64,000 bases of DNA from Rhodoblastus sp963748385 (GTDB lineage: Bacteria > Pseudomonadota > Alphaproteobacteria > Rhizobiales > Beijerinckiaceae): contig CAVVIQ010000016.1 in the NCBI GenBank assembly GCA_963748385.1, positions 1-64,000 of the forward strand, in the 5' to 3' direction. The notes under the pieces were generated by a model. It ran no database searches. It was given only the letters and a program-made list of their open reading frames with translations, and was not told the origin of the DNA. The position numbers were made by a program, and so were the translations under genes. This document shows positions 9,602 through 18,460 of this stretch, piece by piece (position 1 is the stretch's first letter; every line of letters starts with the position of its first letter).

Positions 9602-10471
9602 TTGATCACATTTCAAATCCGACACAAGACGACCTATCGATACCGGCGGCCGGTGAGCCTCGGGCCCCATCGTCTGATGCTGCGGCCGCGTGAAAGCCGC
9701 GACCTGCGTCTGATTTCCAGCGAAGTGAAGATCAGTCCGACCGCAACGCTGACCTATTCGCAGGACGTGTTCGGCAACTCCGTCGCGGCCGCAGTCTTCG
9801 GCGCAAGCTCTGACACGCTTGTGATCGACAGCGTCACACAACTTGAACTCGCCGCCGAGCCCTGGCCGGTCTTCGATGTCGCGGCGTCGGCCCTGGTCTA
9901 TCCATTTCGGTACGCGGATGACGAGCGGATCGATCTCGGCGCCTTGATGTTCCAGCAATATCCCGATCCGACAGGGCGATTGCGCGATTGGACATGGGCT
10001 TTCGTCCGCGGCGTCCAGACGGACACATTGGCGCTGCTCAAGGACCTCTGCGCCGGCGTGTCGCGATGGATCAATTATCAGAGCCGAGATGACGAAGGCG
10101 TCCAATCTCCGATCCAGACCCTCGATCGCGGCTGGGGCTCCTGCCGCGATTTCGCGGTCCTGTTCGTCGAGGCGGCGCGTTGTCTCGGCTTTGGCGCGAG
10201 AATCGTATCCGGTTATCTCTTTGTTGCGGATGCTGGGACCAACGGGTCGGCCGGCGGCGGTTCGACACACGCCTGGGCGGAAGTTTACGCGCCCGGCGCC
10301 GGGTGGGTCACCTTCGATCCCACCAATCGCAGCGTCGGCGGCTTTAACCTGATCCCCGTGGCGGTCGCGCGCGACATCAGGCAAGCGATGCCGGTGACTG
10401 GCAGTTTCGTCGGCACCACGGACGCCTTTCTTGACATGTCGGTTGCGGTCGAGGTCACGGCTCGCGCTTGA
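9602..10471 (+). CDS. Transglutaminase-like cysteine protease family protein
   Basis: Papain-fold protein of the bacterial transglutaminase-like family, with an N-terminal beta domain beginning ITFQIRHKTTYRYRRPVSLG. The catalytic Cys lies in RGWGSCRDFAVLFVEAARCL and the His and Asp in STHAWAEVYAPGAGWVTFDP, all intact. I place the start at TTG 9602, where GGAG stands six bases upstream and the family N terminus begins; ATG 9557 and an earlier start at 9476 are possible but would add unrelated residues. Such proteins are probably peptide hydrolases or peptide-bond remodelers; the substrate is unknown. It is followed after about 250 bases by the slipin gene on the same strand. Confidence 0.8.
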   Translation: MITFQIRHKTTYRYRRPVSLGPHRLMLRPRESRDLRLISSEVKISPTATLTYSQDVFGNSVAAAVFGASSDTLVIDSVTQLELAAEPWPVFDVAASALVYPFRYADDERIDLGALMFQQYPDPTGRLRDWTWAFVRGVQTDTLALLKDLCAGVSRWINYQSRDDEGVQSPIQTLDRGWGSCRDFAVLFVEAARCLGFGARIVSGYLFVADAGTNGSAGGGSTHAWAEVYAPGAGWVTFDPTNRSVGGFNLIPVAVARDIRQAMPVTGSFVGTTDAFLDMSVAVEVTARA

Positions 10472-10722
10472 AATCGCAAAAGCGCGGACAGCATTTGCAG
10501 TCCCCGATCATGGCCCTCCGGCGCAGGTTCCAGAATCTTCATCCAGACGAAGCCGCCCGTGCGCAACGATTTTGTTCGCGCCTCCATGGCGCCGCCGCCG
10601 AATGCGCTTATCTATTGAAACGAACAGCACCAGATTCCCGATGGCGCGTGTGGCCTGCGGCCAGGGGAGAGCATTCCGCCAGGGCGCGGCGGCGAGCCGC
10701 GGCACAGGCCGGGAGATGGAAA

Positions 10723-11665
10723 ATGAGGACAAACAGCGCATTGCCAGGGTTGATCTTTGTCGTCATCGCCGGCCTTGGCGTGGGTTTCGCGTCGCTGGGC
10801 TATAATGGCGGAAATTATGACGAAACCCTGGCGAAGGCTGTCATCGCTGTCATCCTCGCCAGCGCGGTGGCGTCCTCGATCAAGATCGCGGATCAGTGGA
10901 ACAGGGTCGTGGTGCTGCGGCTGGGGCGCTTCCGTTCGCTGGAAGGGCCGGGACTGTTTTTCATCATCCCGATCATCGAAACCGCGCCGTACTGGATTGA
11001 CACGCGCGTGATCACCGCCTCGTTCAAGGCCGAAAAGACGCTGACCAAGGACACGGTGCCGGTGGACGTCGACGCGGTGCTGTTCTGGAAGGTCATTGAC
11101 CCGAAAAAGGCGGCGCTCGACGTCGCCGACTATGGCGGCGCCATCAACTGGGCCTCGCAAACGGCTCTGCGTGACGTGATCGGGAAGACGATGCTTTCGG
11201 ACATGCTTGAAGGCAGAGAAAAAATCAGCGACGAGCTGCAAAAAATCATCGACGTGCGCACTGAGCCATGGGGCGTCAACGTCATATCGGTCGAAGTCAA
11301 GGACGTTCTCATTCCCGCGGCCCTCGAGGACGCGATGTCAATGCAGGCCCAGGCCGAGAGAGAACGGCAGGCCCGCGTGATTCTCGGCGATTCCGAGCGG
11401 CAGGTGGCGGAAAAGTTCGCCGACGCCGCGCGGACCTATGTCAATGATCCCGTCGCCTTGCACCTCAGGGCGATGAATATGCTCTACGAGGGTCTGAAGC
11501 AGAATTCGACGATTGTCATCGTGCCCAGCACGGCCGTCGAACTCGATGCAACTCGGCGGCCTGGCCGGATTGACGGCGCTCACCATGGGACTGGGCCAGG
11601 ACGGCGTGAATCAAGACAGGCGCCCGACGCAGCCCGGTCCATCGTCGGAACCGAAGCCCGTCTGA
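10723..11665 (+). CDS. Slipin/stomatin-like SPFH membrane protein, with a frame change near 11542
   Basis: Band 7/SPFH protein that forms membrane-microdomain scaffolds. Two N-terminal hydrophobic segments (residues about 8-26 and 37-51) precede the SPFH core (WNRVVVLRLGRFRSLEGPGL; LTKDTVPVDVDAVLFWKVID). The ATG at 10723 follows GGGAG at seven bases. The annotated frame runs into unrelated sequence after VPSTAVE. Removing one base near 11542 restores the expected slipin tail (ESMQLGGLAGLTALTMGLGQ), ending at 11665 and giving 313 residues. Uncorrected, the open frame ends at 11775. This looks like a single-base indel in an otherwise intact gene. Confidence 0.8.
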
Positions 11666-11911
11666 ATTGGCCCGGTGTCGACGCCATGAGCCGAAGCATG
11701 ACCTGCTCATCGGAAACTCGGGGCCTTCGAACTGGAATTTTCCAATCATGGTCTGACGGGGCGGCGACACATTGACGGTCGGCGGCCGCGTGACCGCCGT
11801 CGTGGGGCCCTATGGCGGCAGGTTTTGCCTGATTTGCGCGCCGGCGCGACAAGAGATCCGACCTAGGGTAATTTGACGTCCGTTGGCGACGAAGGCGATG
11901 GAAGCCGGCTC

Positions 11912-12940
11912 ATGGTTGCAAACGGGCTCGTTGTGGTCACTGGCGGATCCGGGTTCGTCGCTGAATACTGCATCGCCCAATTACTCGAAGAGGGCTGGCG
12001 GGTTCGTGCGACCGTGAGGAGTCTCGCCAAAGCCAGGTCGGCGCGAGCGGCGATCGCCAGGATCGCCTCCGAGGCGGACAGGATTGAGTTTGTGAAGGCG
12101 AATCTCAATGCCGACGCAGGGTGGGACAAAGCGTTCGCCGGAGCAGACTATGTCCTGCATGTCGCTTCTCCCCTCCCCTTGACCAATCCGCAGTCCGACG
12201 ACGAATTAATCCGACCGGCGCGCGACGGCGCAATTCGCGTGCTCAGGGCTTCGCGTGACGCAGGGATCAAGCGTGTCGTCCAGACTTCATCGACCTTCGC
12301 CATCACTTACGGCCGGGGCGGACGACAGAAAGCCTTCACGGAGACCGACTGGACCGACGAGACGAACCGACAGGATACGGCGGCCTATCATCGGTCCAAG
12401 ACCATCGCGGAGCGCGCCGTCTGGGCGTGGCATGCCGCGGAAGGCGGCGCGCTCGAGCTGACGACCGTCAATCCCGGCGTTATTTTGGGGCCAGTCCTTG
12501 GTCCGGATTTTTCCACGTCGATTTTGCTGATCAAGAGGCTCCTCGACGGCTCGATGCCCGCGCTGCCGCATTTCGGATTCAACCTGGTCGACGTTCGCGA
12601 CAATGCAAATTTGCACCTCCTGGCGATGACCAGTCCCAAAGCCGCCGGCCAGAGGTTCATCGGGTCTTGTGGGTTCTATTGGATGGACGACATCGCCAAG
12701 GTCCTCAAACAGGGGCTTGGCGTCAACGCGCGCAAAATCCCCTCTCTTGTCCTTCCCGACTTTTTGGTCCGGCTCTACGCCAATTCCGACGCCGAACTTC
12801 AAGAGGTCTTGTTCGACCTTGGGCAGCGCCGGCGCGTCTCCTCGGAGAAGGCGCGGCGTGAATTGGGCTGGACCACGCGACCAGTAGAGCAAACCATCCT
12901 GGACACCGCCCGCAGCCTTCTGGCGGCAGGGTTGGTTTAG
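11912..12940 (+). CDS. NAD(P)-dependent epimerase/reductase, dihydroflavonol-4-reductase-like
   Basis: Extended short-chain dehydrogenase fold. The nucleotide site is VVVTGGSGFVAEYCIAQLLE near the N terminus. The catalytic Tyr and Lys are in TAAYHRSKTIAERAVW (YxxxK), with the Ser in VVQTSSTFA. About 342 residues, normal for the family. I use ATG 11912 (MVANGLVVVTGG), since residues from the earlier start at 11873 lie outside the fold. Bacterial members reduce small aldehydes or ketones; no substrate can be given. It is followed by a relic-bearing gap, so it is probably monocistronic. Confidence 0.8.
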   Translation: MVANGLVVVTGGSGFVAEYCIAQLLEEGWRVRATVRSLAKARSARAAIARIASEADRIEFVKANLNADAGWDKAFAGADYVLHVASPLPLTNPQSDDELIRPARDGAIRVLRASRDAGIKRVVQTSSTFAITYGRGGRQKAFTETDWTDETNRQDTAAYHRSKTIAERAVWAWHAAEGGALELTTVNPGVILGPVLGPDFSTSILLIKRLLDGSMPALPHFGFNLVDVRDNANLHLLAMTSPKAAGQRFIGSCGFYWMDDIAKVLKQGLGVNARKIPSLVLPDFLVRLYANSDAELQEVLFDLGQRRRVSSEKARRELGWTTRPVEQTILDTARSLLAAGLV

Positions 12941-13684
12941 CTCGCAAGAGCGAACGGTTTAAGCCGGGTCGAGACACAGCGGATGGGTCGTGCACCGACG
13001 CTCCGCCTGTCCACGACCTCGCTGCTGGCGGGCGTGGCTCCCAGCGCCGTCTCGTCGCCACCGAAGCGTCTGTTCGGCGTGCGTCCGCCTCTTGCCGCAG
13101 GAAGGCCGCGGCGTCGGCCTCACCAACGAGATTCGAGCCTATCGCCTGCAGGAGCGCGGCGTCGACACCTACACGGCGAACAGCGCGCTCGGCTTCGGCG
13201 AAGACGAACGTCTTTTCGACGCCGTCGGCGCATGCGCAGCAGCGACCATCATCGGCGTCGGCCTTGGCTGCAAGGCCGACGCCGAACGACCATTCACCCT
13301 GGACCATTCATCGGGGGGCTGATCACAATCAAGTCGAAAGCTTTTTTTTCTCCACCATTCGTTTGGGAACGGTCAGGTGAGGCATAATTGTTCGTCGTCC
13401 CGTTCAATCGATAGAGCGGCAAAGATGCGAAGCGAGGGCGCGCGCCCGGCAACGTGGGATCGTAAAAGTCAAACCCGCACACGCGCCGCATGAAGAAGCT
13501 GAATTAAGCATTTGCCCTGTAATCGCCTTGCGAATCAGCACAACGCCGTGCATCTCGACTTTGGGCGAGCCGTTGAGATATTCAACCTCATAAATCTTAA
13601 GCGCTGACAGCGCATTGACAGATTAGCTCTGTTATCCAGGGCGTCGATCCAAATGGAGATCGGCGTCCAGCCCCGACAAGGGCC
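12941..13684. other. 744-base gap holding a ribA-like relic and otherwise no visible gene
   Basis: Apart from the GTP cyclohydrolase II-like fragment at 13092-13262, I see no supported gene. A small GCTC-GCAA-GAGC hairpin follows the reductase stop but lacks a T-run. The part from 13263 to 13684 shows nothing recognisable. Confidence 0.5.
13092..13262 (+). pseudogene. ribA: Relic of GTP cyclohydrolase II (RibA-like)
   Basis: A 57-codon stretch reads LPQEGRGVGLTNEIRAYRLQ, then ERGVDTYTANSALGFGEDER. This closely matches the QEGRGxGLxNKxxAYxLQ and LGFxxDxRxY core of GTP cyclohydrolase II in riboflavin synthesis. The upstream zinc-binding CDCG region and the downstream LLTNNPxK motif are not found in any frame nearby. 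The fragment is too short to be functional, so this is a gene remnant rather than a gene. No start codon or ribosome site is convincing. Confidence 0.65.
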
Positions 13685-14683
13685 GTGAGGCGTCGTTCTC
13701 GGGTTCTTTTGGCGTCGCTGGTCAATCACGGCCCGGACACGTTGTCAGTCATGACTTTAGCCAATGATCTTGCATTCCAGGAGTTATTGATCGCGGGCCG
13801 TGGCGTTTCGACGCCGCGGTTCCTGTCTCAACATGCGCGGGAGCGAGGCATGCGGCCGGCCTGCCGCCTGGGTTTCAAGGCTCTGCGGCGGCCCAACATG
13901 TTTTCCGCCTGGCTCGCTGAACTCGAGAGCTTCCGCGTGCGGTTCGGCCTCGCCGAGGCGGGTCTGCATTCTTATGTCGGAGAGCCGCTGCGGCCGTTCA
14001 TGCGGGCGGGACTGACGGTGGAGCAGCGCCTGCAGATCTCCCGTTCCCATCACGCCGTTGTCGGATCCCTGCTTTCGCTCCACGTCGTCAGAAACGTCTG
14101 GGCGCGTCGCCTGACAAAACTTGGCGTTATCGAAGGCCGCCGCAACTCGCGTTTCGCGCTTTGGCTTGGCGCGGCGGAATATGTGCGCGAAGGCGGCCTC
14201 GAGATCATTCTCGCACGCGAAACCACCGATGGATCGGCGCCAATGCCCCTGGCGCGCACGAGCTTTTCGCTCGCAACGACGCGCGAGACAAACAACAAGA
14301 GAACATTGCTGATCGGCGGACTGCAGGGCGGTCCGCGATCAGCCGGCAAGCGCGCGATTATCGATGCGACGCGCGATTTGCGCGGCATGCGGCCGAAAAC
14401 GGCTGTCGTCGTCGCTGCGCAGGCTTTTGCCGAATATGCGTGCTGCGAGGCGATCTGGGCCGTCTCGGATGAAAACCACGTGATCAACGCCCGCGGCAAA
14501 AAGAAGCGCGAACAGAAGGCCGCGAGTTACAATTCGTTCTGGCAGGAGCGGCAGGGCAAGCAGAAAGGGTTCCTCGGCTATGAATTGCCGATGGGCGAAG
14601 CCGACAATCGGTCTGAACGGCGGGCGGTCTTTGATTGCGTAGCATCGGCGTTCGCCGCCTCGCGAAAAATCGCAAATCGATAA
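13685..14683 (+). CDS. VirK/YbjX family protein (DUF535)
   Basis: About 330 residues with the DUF535 pattern: QISRSHHAVVGSLLSLHV in the middle, then LLIGGLQGGPRS, KRAIIDATRDLRGMRPKTAV and a C-terminal AVSDENHVINARGKKK segment. Family members such as Shigella VirK and E. coli YbjX are linked to virulence or envelope-stress traits, but their biochemistry is unknown. The start may be GTG 13685 or ATG 13751 (MTLANDLAFQELL); the second fits the family better. No operon partner is obvious, although an open frame continues past the stop to 14872. Confidence 0.7.
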   Translation: MRRRSRVLLASLVNHGPDTLSVMTLANDLAFQELLIAGRGVSTPRFLSQHARERGMRPACRLGFKALRRPNMFSAWLAELESFRVRFGLAEAGLHSYVGEPLRPFMRAGLTVEQRLQISRSHHAVVGSLLSLHVVRNVWARRLTKLGVIEGRRNSRFALWLGAAEYVREGGLEIILARETTDGSAPMPLARTSFSLATTRETNNKRTLLIGGLQGGPRSAGKRAIIDATRDLRGMRPKTAVVVAAQAFAEYACCEAIWAVSDENHVINARGKKKREQKAASYNSFWQERQGKQKGFLGYELPMGEADNRSERRAVFDCVASAFAASRKIANR

Positions 14684-14925
14684 GCGCCGGACGAAAGCTA
14701 CAGCTGGGTCGTGCGGTTGACCGATCGTGGAAATGTTTCCTTTCTTCGCGACATTTCCATGCTCACGAACGACGTTGATGGAAGCCCATTCGCGGCATCG
14801 GTCGCCGCCGGGATCGCCCCTCCGCAGGATTTCACGACGCGACAGGAAATTGACAGCAACGCCCCTTCATAAGGGCCACGATGGCCATAAGCCGTCGATA
14901 ACAGCCTGCGGAATTGGAGAGCCCC

Positions 14926-15378
14926 ATGTCGTCCCCCTGGATCGGGCAGAAGATCACCTCGCCCACGACGCGACTGGTCAAAGGGACGTGTGACCCACAT
15001 GTCTTCTGGCTGAATGAACTCAGAGAGATCGGGCCGACTCTCGACACCGCCGACGCCGTCCAGCACTGGAACCCCCTCTCCGGCATTTACGCGTTGACCG
15101 AGGAAGAAAAAGTGAAATTGCGCGCGACCGACGCGTATGCCTTCGCCGGAGGCAGCGCGACCACGGGCAAGCGCAAGTTTGTCGCGCTGGTCAAGGCTGG
15201 TCTCGTCCTGACAGCCAAGAACCCGGGGCGGCGAAACGAGAAATTTGTTACGATTTCCGAAGCGGCGCGGCGCGCCGTGCTGCGGACGCTGGACGAATGG
15301 GCCGATCATTTCGAAACCCACACGTCCGCCTATCGCAAATACCGGTCGGCCAGCCGCAGCCCATGCGCGCGTCGCTGA
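14926..15378 (+). CDS. Hypothetical soluble protein
   Basis: About 150 residues, no signal peptide or membrane segment. The ATG at 14926 is preceded by TTGGAGA at good spacing. The C-terminal half (GKRKFVALVKAGLVLTAKNP, then KFVTISEAARRAVLRTLDEW) looks like a small winged-helix or MarR-type fold, but this is an impression, not a match. The end is basic (RKYRSASRSPCARR). It is separated from the two-component genes downstream by about 90 bases. Confidence 0.5.
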   Translation: MSSPWIGQKITSPTTRLVKGTCDPHVFWLNELREIGPTLDTADAVQHWNPLSGIYALTEEEKVKLRATDAYAFAGGSATTGKRKFVALVKAGLVLTAKNPGRRNEKFVTISEAARRAVLRTLDEWADHFETHTSAYRKYRSASRSPCARR

Positions 15379-15466
15379 CGGCGGAGTGCGTCTCATTCGA
15401 GGCGCGCAAGAATTTGCGGAACGTGCAAGAATTTGATCTTGTCGGTGAAAACGGGCCGAAACCGGA

Positions 15467-16143
15467 ATGAGACTGCTGCTGATCGAGGACACGCCGCGCC
15501 TGCGCGAATTGCTGACCGAGAGCGTGCATTCGGCGGGATGGCGGATCGACGCCTTCGGAACTTATGTCGAAGGTGAAGAAGCGGTCGCGACGACAGCCTA
15601 TGACTTGCTGCTGCTCGACCTCGGCCTGCCCGACGGCGACGGGTTGGAGCTCATCCGCACCTTGCGCCGTCGCGGCCATCGTACGCCGATTCTTGTCCTG
15701 ACCGCGCGCGCGGCCGTGGACGAACGCATTGCCGGCCTCGACGCGGGCGCCGACGATTATCTCGTCAAGCCCTTCAACCACGGCGAATTTCTGGCCCGCT
15801 GTCGGGCGCTGCTGCGCCGTTCGCCGGAAACGGCGCCCCGATTCTGACCGCCGGCGGCCTCGTCTTCGATCCGGCCGCCGGCGCCCTGACCTGCGCGGGC
15901 CAGGATCTCGGTCTGACGCCGCGCGAACGCGCGGTGATGGAAATCCTGATGCGCGAGGTCGGGCGAGCAGTGCCGAAGCGCAAGCTGGAACATGCGCTCT
16001 CCGAATTCGGCGACGACGTCTCGACCAACGCGGTGGAGCTCGCCGTCTCGCGCCTGCGCAAGAAACTCAACGCCATCGAGTCCGGCGCGGCGCTCGAAAC
16101 GATCCGGGGTCTTGGCTACCTGCTGCGCGAGCCGAACGGATGA
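15467..16143 (+). CDS. OmpR/PhoB-type response regulator, with a frame change near 15836
   Basis: DNA-binding response regulator. The receiver domain occupies residues 1-115, with the acidic pocket (IED), phospho-acceptor Asp51 in LLLLDLGLPDGDG, and the conserved Lys in DDYLVKPF. The first open frame stops at 15847, within a CCCC run. With one added C the sequence reads on through PILTAGGLVFDPA and LTPRERAVMEILMRE to a winged-helix end, RLRKKLNAIE...TIRGLGYLLRE, and stops at 16143. Both domains are complete, so I read this as one gene with a homopolymer indel. Its stop overlaps the start of the downstream kinase (ATGA), which implies translational coupling. Confidence 0.85.
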
Positions 16144-17516
16144 CTCGCGCGGCGCCGTCCCTGATTTCCATCGTCGTGCGGCGGATCGTGATCTTCGCGG
16201 CCCTCGCCATGGTCGCGCAACTCGCCGGCGTTTTTTTCGAATATTGGAGCGACACGACGAATCTCGGCCGGTTGGCGATCGAGATGGAGACCACGTCTCT
16301 GGCGCCGGGCGTGCGGGTCGTCGACGGCAAGCGCCTGTACAAGGTTCCCGAGGACATGCGCGACCGCTACGGGCGTGCGGGCAGCGGTTACTTCATGCGT
16401 GTCCTCGATCCTTCCGGCGAGATTCTCTATTCCAATTGCGCGCGTGACTGCGACGCTTATTTCCCCACTCGCGAAACGCGGCGGCTCGATTTCTGGATGA
16501 TGGAGCTGCGCCCCGGCAAGCCCCTGAATATTTCCGGCGGCCGCAGCGTTTCAGACGATCCCGACGCCGCCACCATCGACGTCGCGATCGTCGGCGACCG
16601 TGACAGCGTCATTTACAGCGTGCTCGGCGACGAGATCAAAGACCATATGGTGCTGCCGATGAGCCTGATGCTCATTGTCGTCCTGGGAGCGTCGAGCCTG
16701 TCCATCGCCCAGGCCCTGCGTCCGGTGCGGGAAAGCGCGGCGATGGCCGCCAAGCTCGATCCGCTCGCGCCTCTGGCGCGCCTGCCGGTCGCGGGCATGC
16801 CCCGGGAGATCGCCGATTTCGCCAAGGCGGTGAATGGCGCGCTGGAGCGCGTTTTCGCGCTGATGCAGTCGCAACGCGTCATGACTTCGGCCATATCCCA
16901 TGAGGTCCGCACGCCGCTCGCCATCGCGCGGCTGGAGCTCGAAAAGATCGCCGATCCCCGCGCCCGCAAGGTGGAAAAGGATCTCGAGGCGCTCAACCAT
17001 CTGGTCGAACAACTCACGACATTGGCGCGGCTCGAAGGCGCTGGCGTCGCCACGCCTGAAAAAATCGATCCGGCCGATCTGGCCCAACAGGCGGTCGCGG
17101 CGCTGGCGCCGCTCGTATACGAATCGGGGCGGACCATCGCTTTCGAGGAGCGCGACGCGGCGCCGTCGCGCGGCCATCGCGCCCTGATCGAGAACGCCCT
17201 GCGCAATTTGATCGACAACGCCGTCCGCCACTCCGGCCCCGGCGCCGCGATCCATGTGACGGCCGGCCCCGGCCCGTCGTTCACGGTTTCCGACGATGGC
17301 GGCGCCAATGGGAAAGCGGCGCCGGCTCCGGGAGAGACCAGCGGGCTCGACCGCCCCGGACTCGGGTTGAAGATCGTCCGCCGCATCGCCGAAATCCATG
17401 GCGGCCGTTTCGAAATGGCGATCTCGTCGCAAAAGGGCGCTCGCGCGCGACTGAGCCTTCCGGCTCTTGACGGCGATGGCTCATCCACTTACTCGCCGCG
17501 CGATCCCACCTCTTGA
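16140..17516 (+). CDS. Sensor histidine kinase, EnvZ/QseC-like
   Basis: Inner-membrane kinase of about 458 residues. A transmembrane segment near residues 11-33 and another near 175-195 enclose a periplasmic sensor region of about 140 residues (GSGYFMRVLDPSGEILYSNC). The phospho-acceptor His is in SAISHEVRTPLAIARLELEK, the N box in ENALRNLIDNAVRHSG, with VSDDGG and GLGLKIVRRIAEIHGG closing the ATP site. Its start overlaps the response-regulator stop by four bases, so the two form a pair. The signal sensed is unknown; the periplasmic part has no recognised domain. The 3' end overlaps the convergent gene at 17489 by 28 bases. Confidence 0.85.
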   Translation: MTRAAPSLISIVVRRIVIFAALAMVAQLAGVFFEYWSDTTNLGRLAIEMETTSLAPGVRVVDGKRLYKVPEDMRDRYGRAGSGYFMRVLDPSGEILYSNCARDCDAYFPTRETRRLDFWMMELRPGKPLNISGGRSVSDDPDAATIDVAIVGDRDSVIYSVLGDEIKDHMVLPMSLMLIVVLGASSLSIAQALRPVRESAAMAAKLDPLAPLARLPVAGMPREIADFAKAVNGALERVFALMQSQRVMTSAISHEVRTPLAIARLELEKIADPRARKVEKDLEALNHLVEQLTTLARLEGAGVATPEKIDPADLAQQAVAALAPLVYESGRTIAFEERDAAPSRGHRALIENALRNLIDNAVRHSGPGAAIHVTAGPGPSFTVSDDGGANGKAAPAPGETSGLDRPGLGLKIVRRIAEIHGGRFEMAISSQKGARARLSLPALDGDGSSTYSPRDPTS

Positions 17517-18115
17517 GCGAGCGCGTCGCATGCCTTCGTCGCCATGCTCCGCAGCGCGGCGCGCATGCGTTCGGCTTGCCCCGGGCGCGGAACCGCCCAG
17601 CCGATCTGCCGCGCCAGCGCCGCCAGAGATCGGGCTTCGAGCCGCGCCTTTTCGATCCGCGCGCTCAGCGCGTCATGATCTTCCGCGCTGACGAAATCGC
17701 CGGTTCGCCGCACGCATATGCCGAGACAGTCGCGCGGCGCCTCGACCATGCCGCAGGCGGCGCACAGCCAGATTTCCGCACGCTCGTCCGGCGGCACGGC
17801 GAGCGGCGCCTCCTCGGGCGGCGCCTGCGCCAGCGCCTCTTTCGCGCGCGGGCGCAAATCCGTCAGGGCGCGCTCAAAACGCTCGGGGGTCTCCGTTTGC
17901 GCGACAATTTCGCGGGCTAATTCTCGCAAGCGCTCATTGTATTCGCTGACGTCCAAAAAATATTCGAGGAGATCGGCATGGCTGGCCGCGTCAACGACGA
18001 CGGCGCGCTTGAAATCGCAAGTCGCGACACATTCTTTGGCGTTTCCCATGGCGCCGCAGCCGACGCATTGCCACAGGGTCAGGGTCTCCGGCGCTGTTTC
18101 ATCGACCTCGGCCAT
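17489..18115 (-). CDS. Protein with duplicated four-cysteine motif, nnrS-linked
   Basis: 208 residues, not assignable to a named family. It is an internal duplication. Each half begins with Trp or Leu and four cysteines in identical spacing, C-x2-C-x8-C-x3-C (Cys17/20/29/33 and Cys118/121/130/134), followed by about 70 residues of charged helix. Two zinc or iron-sulfur sites are a reasonable inference. No signal peptide or membrane segment, so it is probably cytoplasmic. It is the last gene of a minus-strand unit after nnrS and the 18416-18099 gene, overlapping the latter by 17 bases. Its function may concern nitric oxide or metal handling, by association only. Confidence 0.65.
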   Translation of the reverse strand: MAEVDETAPETLTLWQCVGCGAMGNAKECVATCDFKRAVVVDAASHADLLEYFLDVSEYNERLRELAREIVAQTETPERFERALTDLRPRAKEALAQAPPEEAPLAVPPDERAEIWLCAACGMVEAPRDCLGICVRRTGDFVSAEDHDALSARIEKARLEARSLAALARQIGWAVPRPGQAERMRAALRSMATKACDALAQEVGSRGE

Positions 18116-18416
18116 GTTCCGTCCCGCAGGCGAGCCGCTCGATCGCCTCGTCGAGCGCAGGGCCGGAAAAGGCGAAGCCGAGCAGGGCGTCGTCTCCCTG
18201 AACCGATATCACTTCGGCGTCGAGGAAGGCCAGCAGGCACGCCATGCTTTCCGAACTTTCGCCAAAGCGCAGCCGGTCGCCCGCGCGCACCCGCTCCGCC
18301 GGCTTGATCCGCGCCCGCCAGCGACAGTCGTCCACCCTCTCGACCAGCGCCGCCTCGACCGACGCGCTTTCCTCGCCGCGAAATCGCAGGCCACGCAATC
18401 TGACATGTTCACGCAT
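18099..18416 (-). CDS. Small QueA-like beta-domain protein, nnrS-linked
   Basis: 105 residues from ATG 18416. The stretch ALVERVDDCRWRARIKPAER then VRAGDRLRFGE resembles the beta-barrel part of S-adenosylmethionine:tRNA ribosyltransferase-isomerase (QueA, about 350 residues). The catalytic remainder is absent and no flanking frame supplies it. It may be a free-standing domain with a new role, or a remnant kept by its position. It lies 44 bases after nnrS and overlaps the next gene by 17 bases, so the three are almost surely one operon. The similarity to QueA is by eye and only moderate. Confidence 0.55.
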   Translation of the reverse strand: MREHVRLRGLRFRGEESASVEAALVERVDDCRWRARIKPAERVRAGDRLRFGESSESMACLLAFLDAEVISVQGDDALLGFAFSGPALDEAIERLACGTEHGRGR

Positions 18417-18460
18417 TCGGCCTCTCCCCGCGCTGCATTGAACACCAAGGCGCGCACCGG

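Noticed and set aside
11666..11911. Possible small gene or NfeD-like partner after the slipin gene
   Set aside because: Fragments such as TVGGRVTAVVGPYGG look suggestive, but there is no start, ribosome site or continuing homology.
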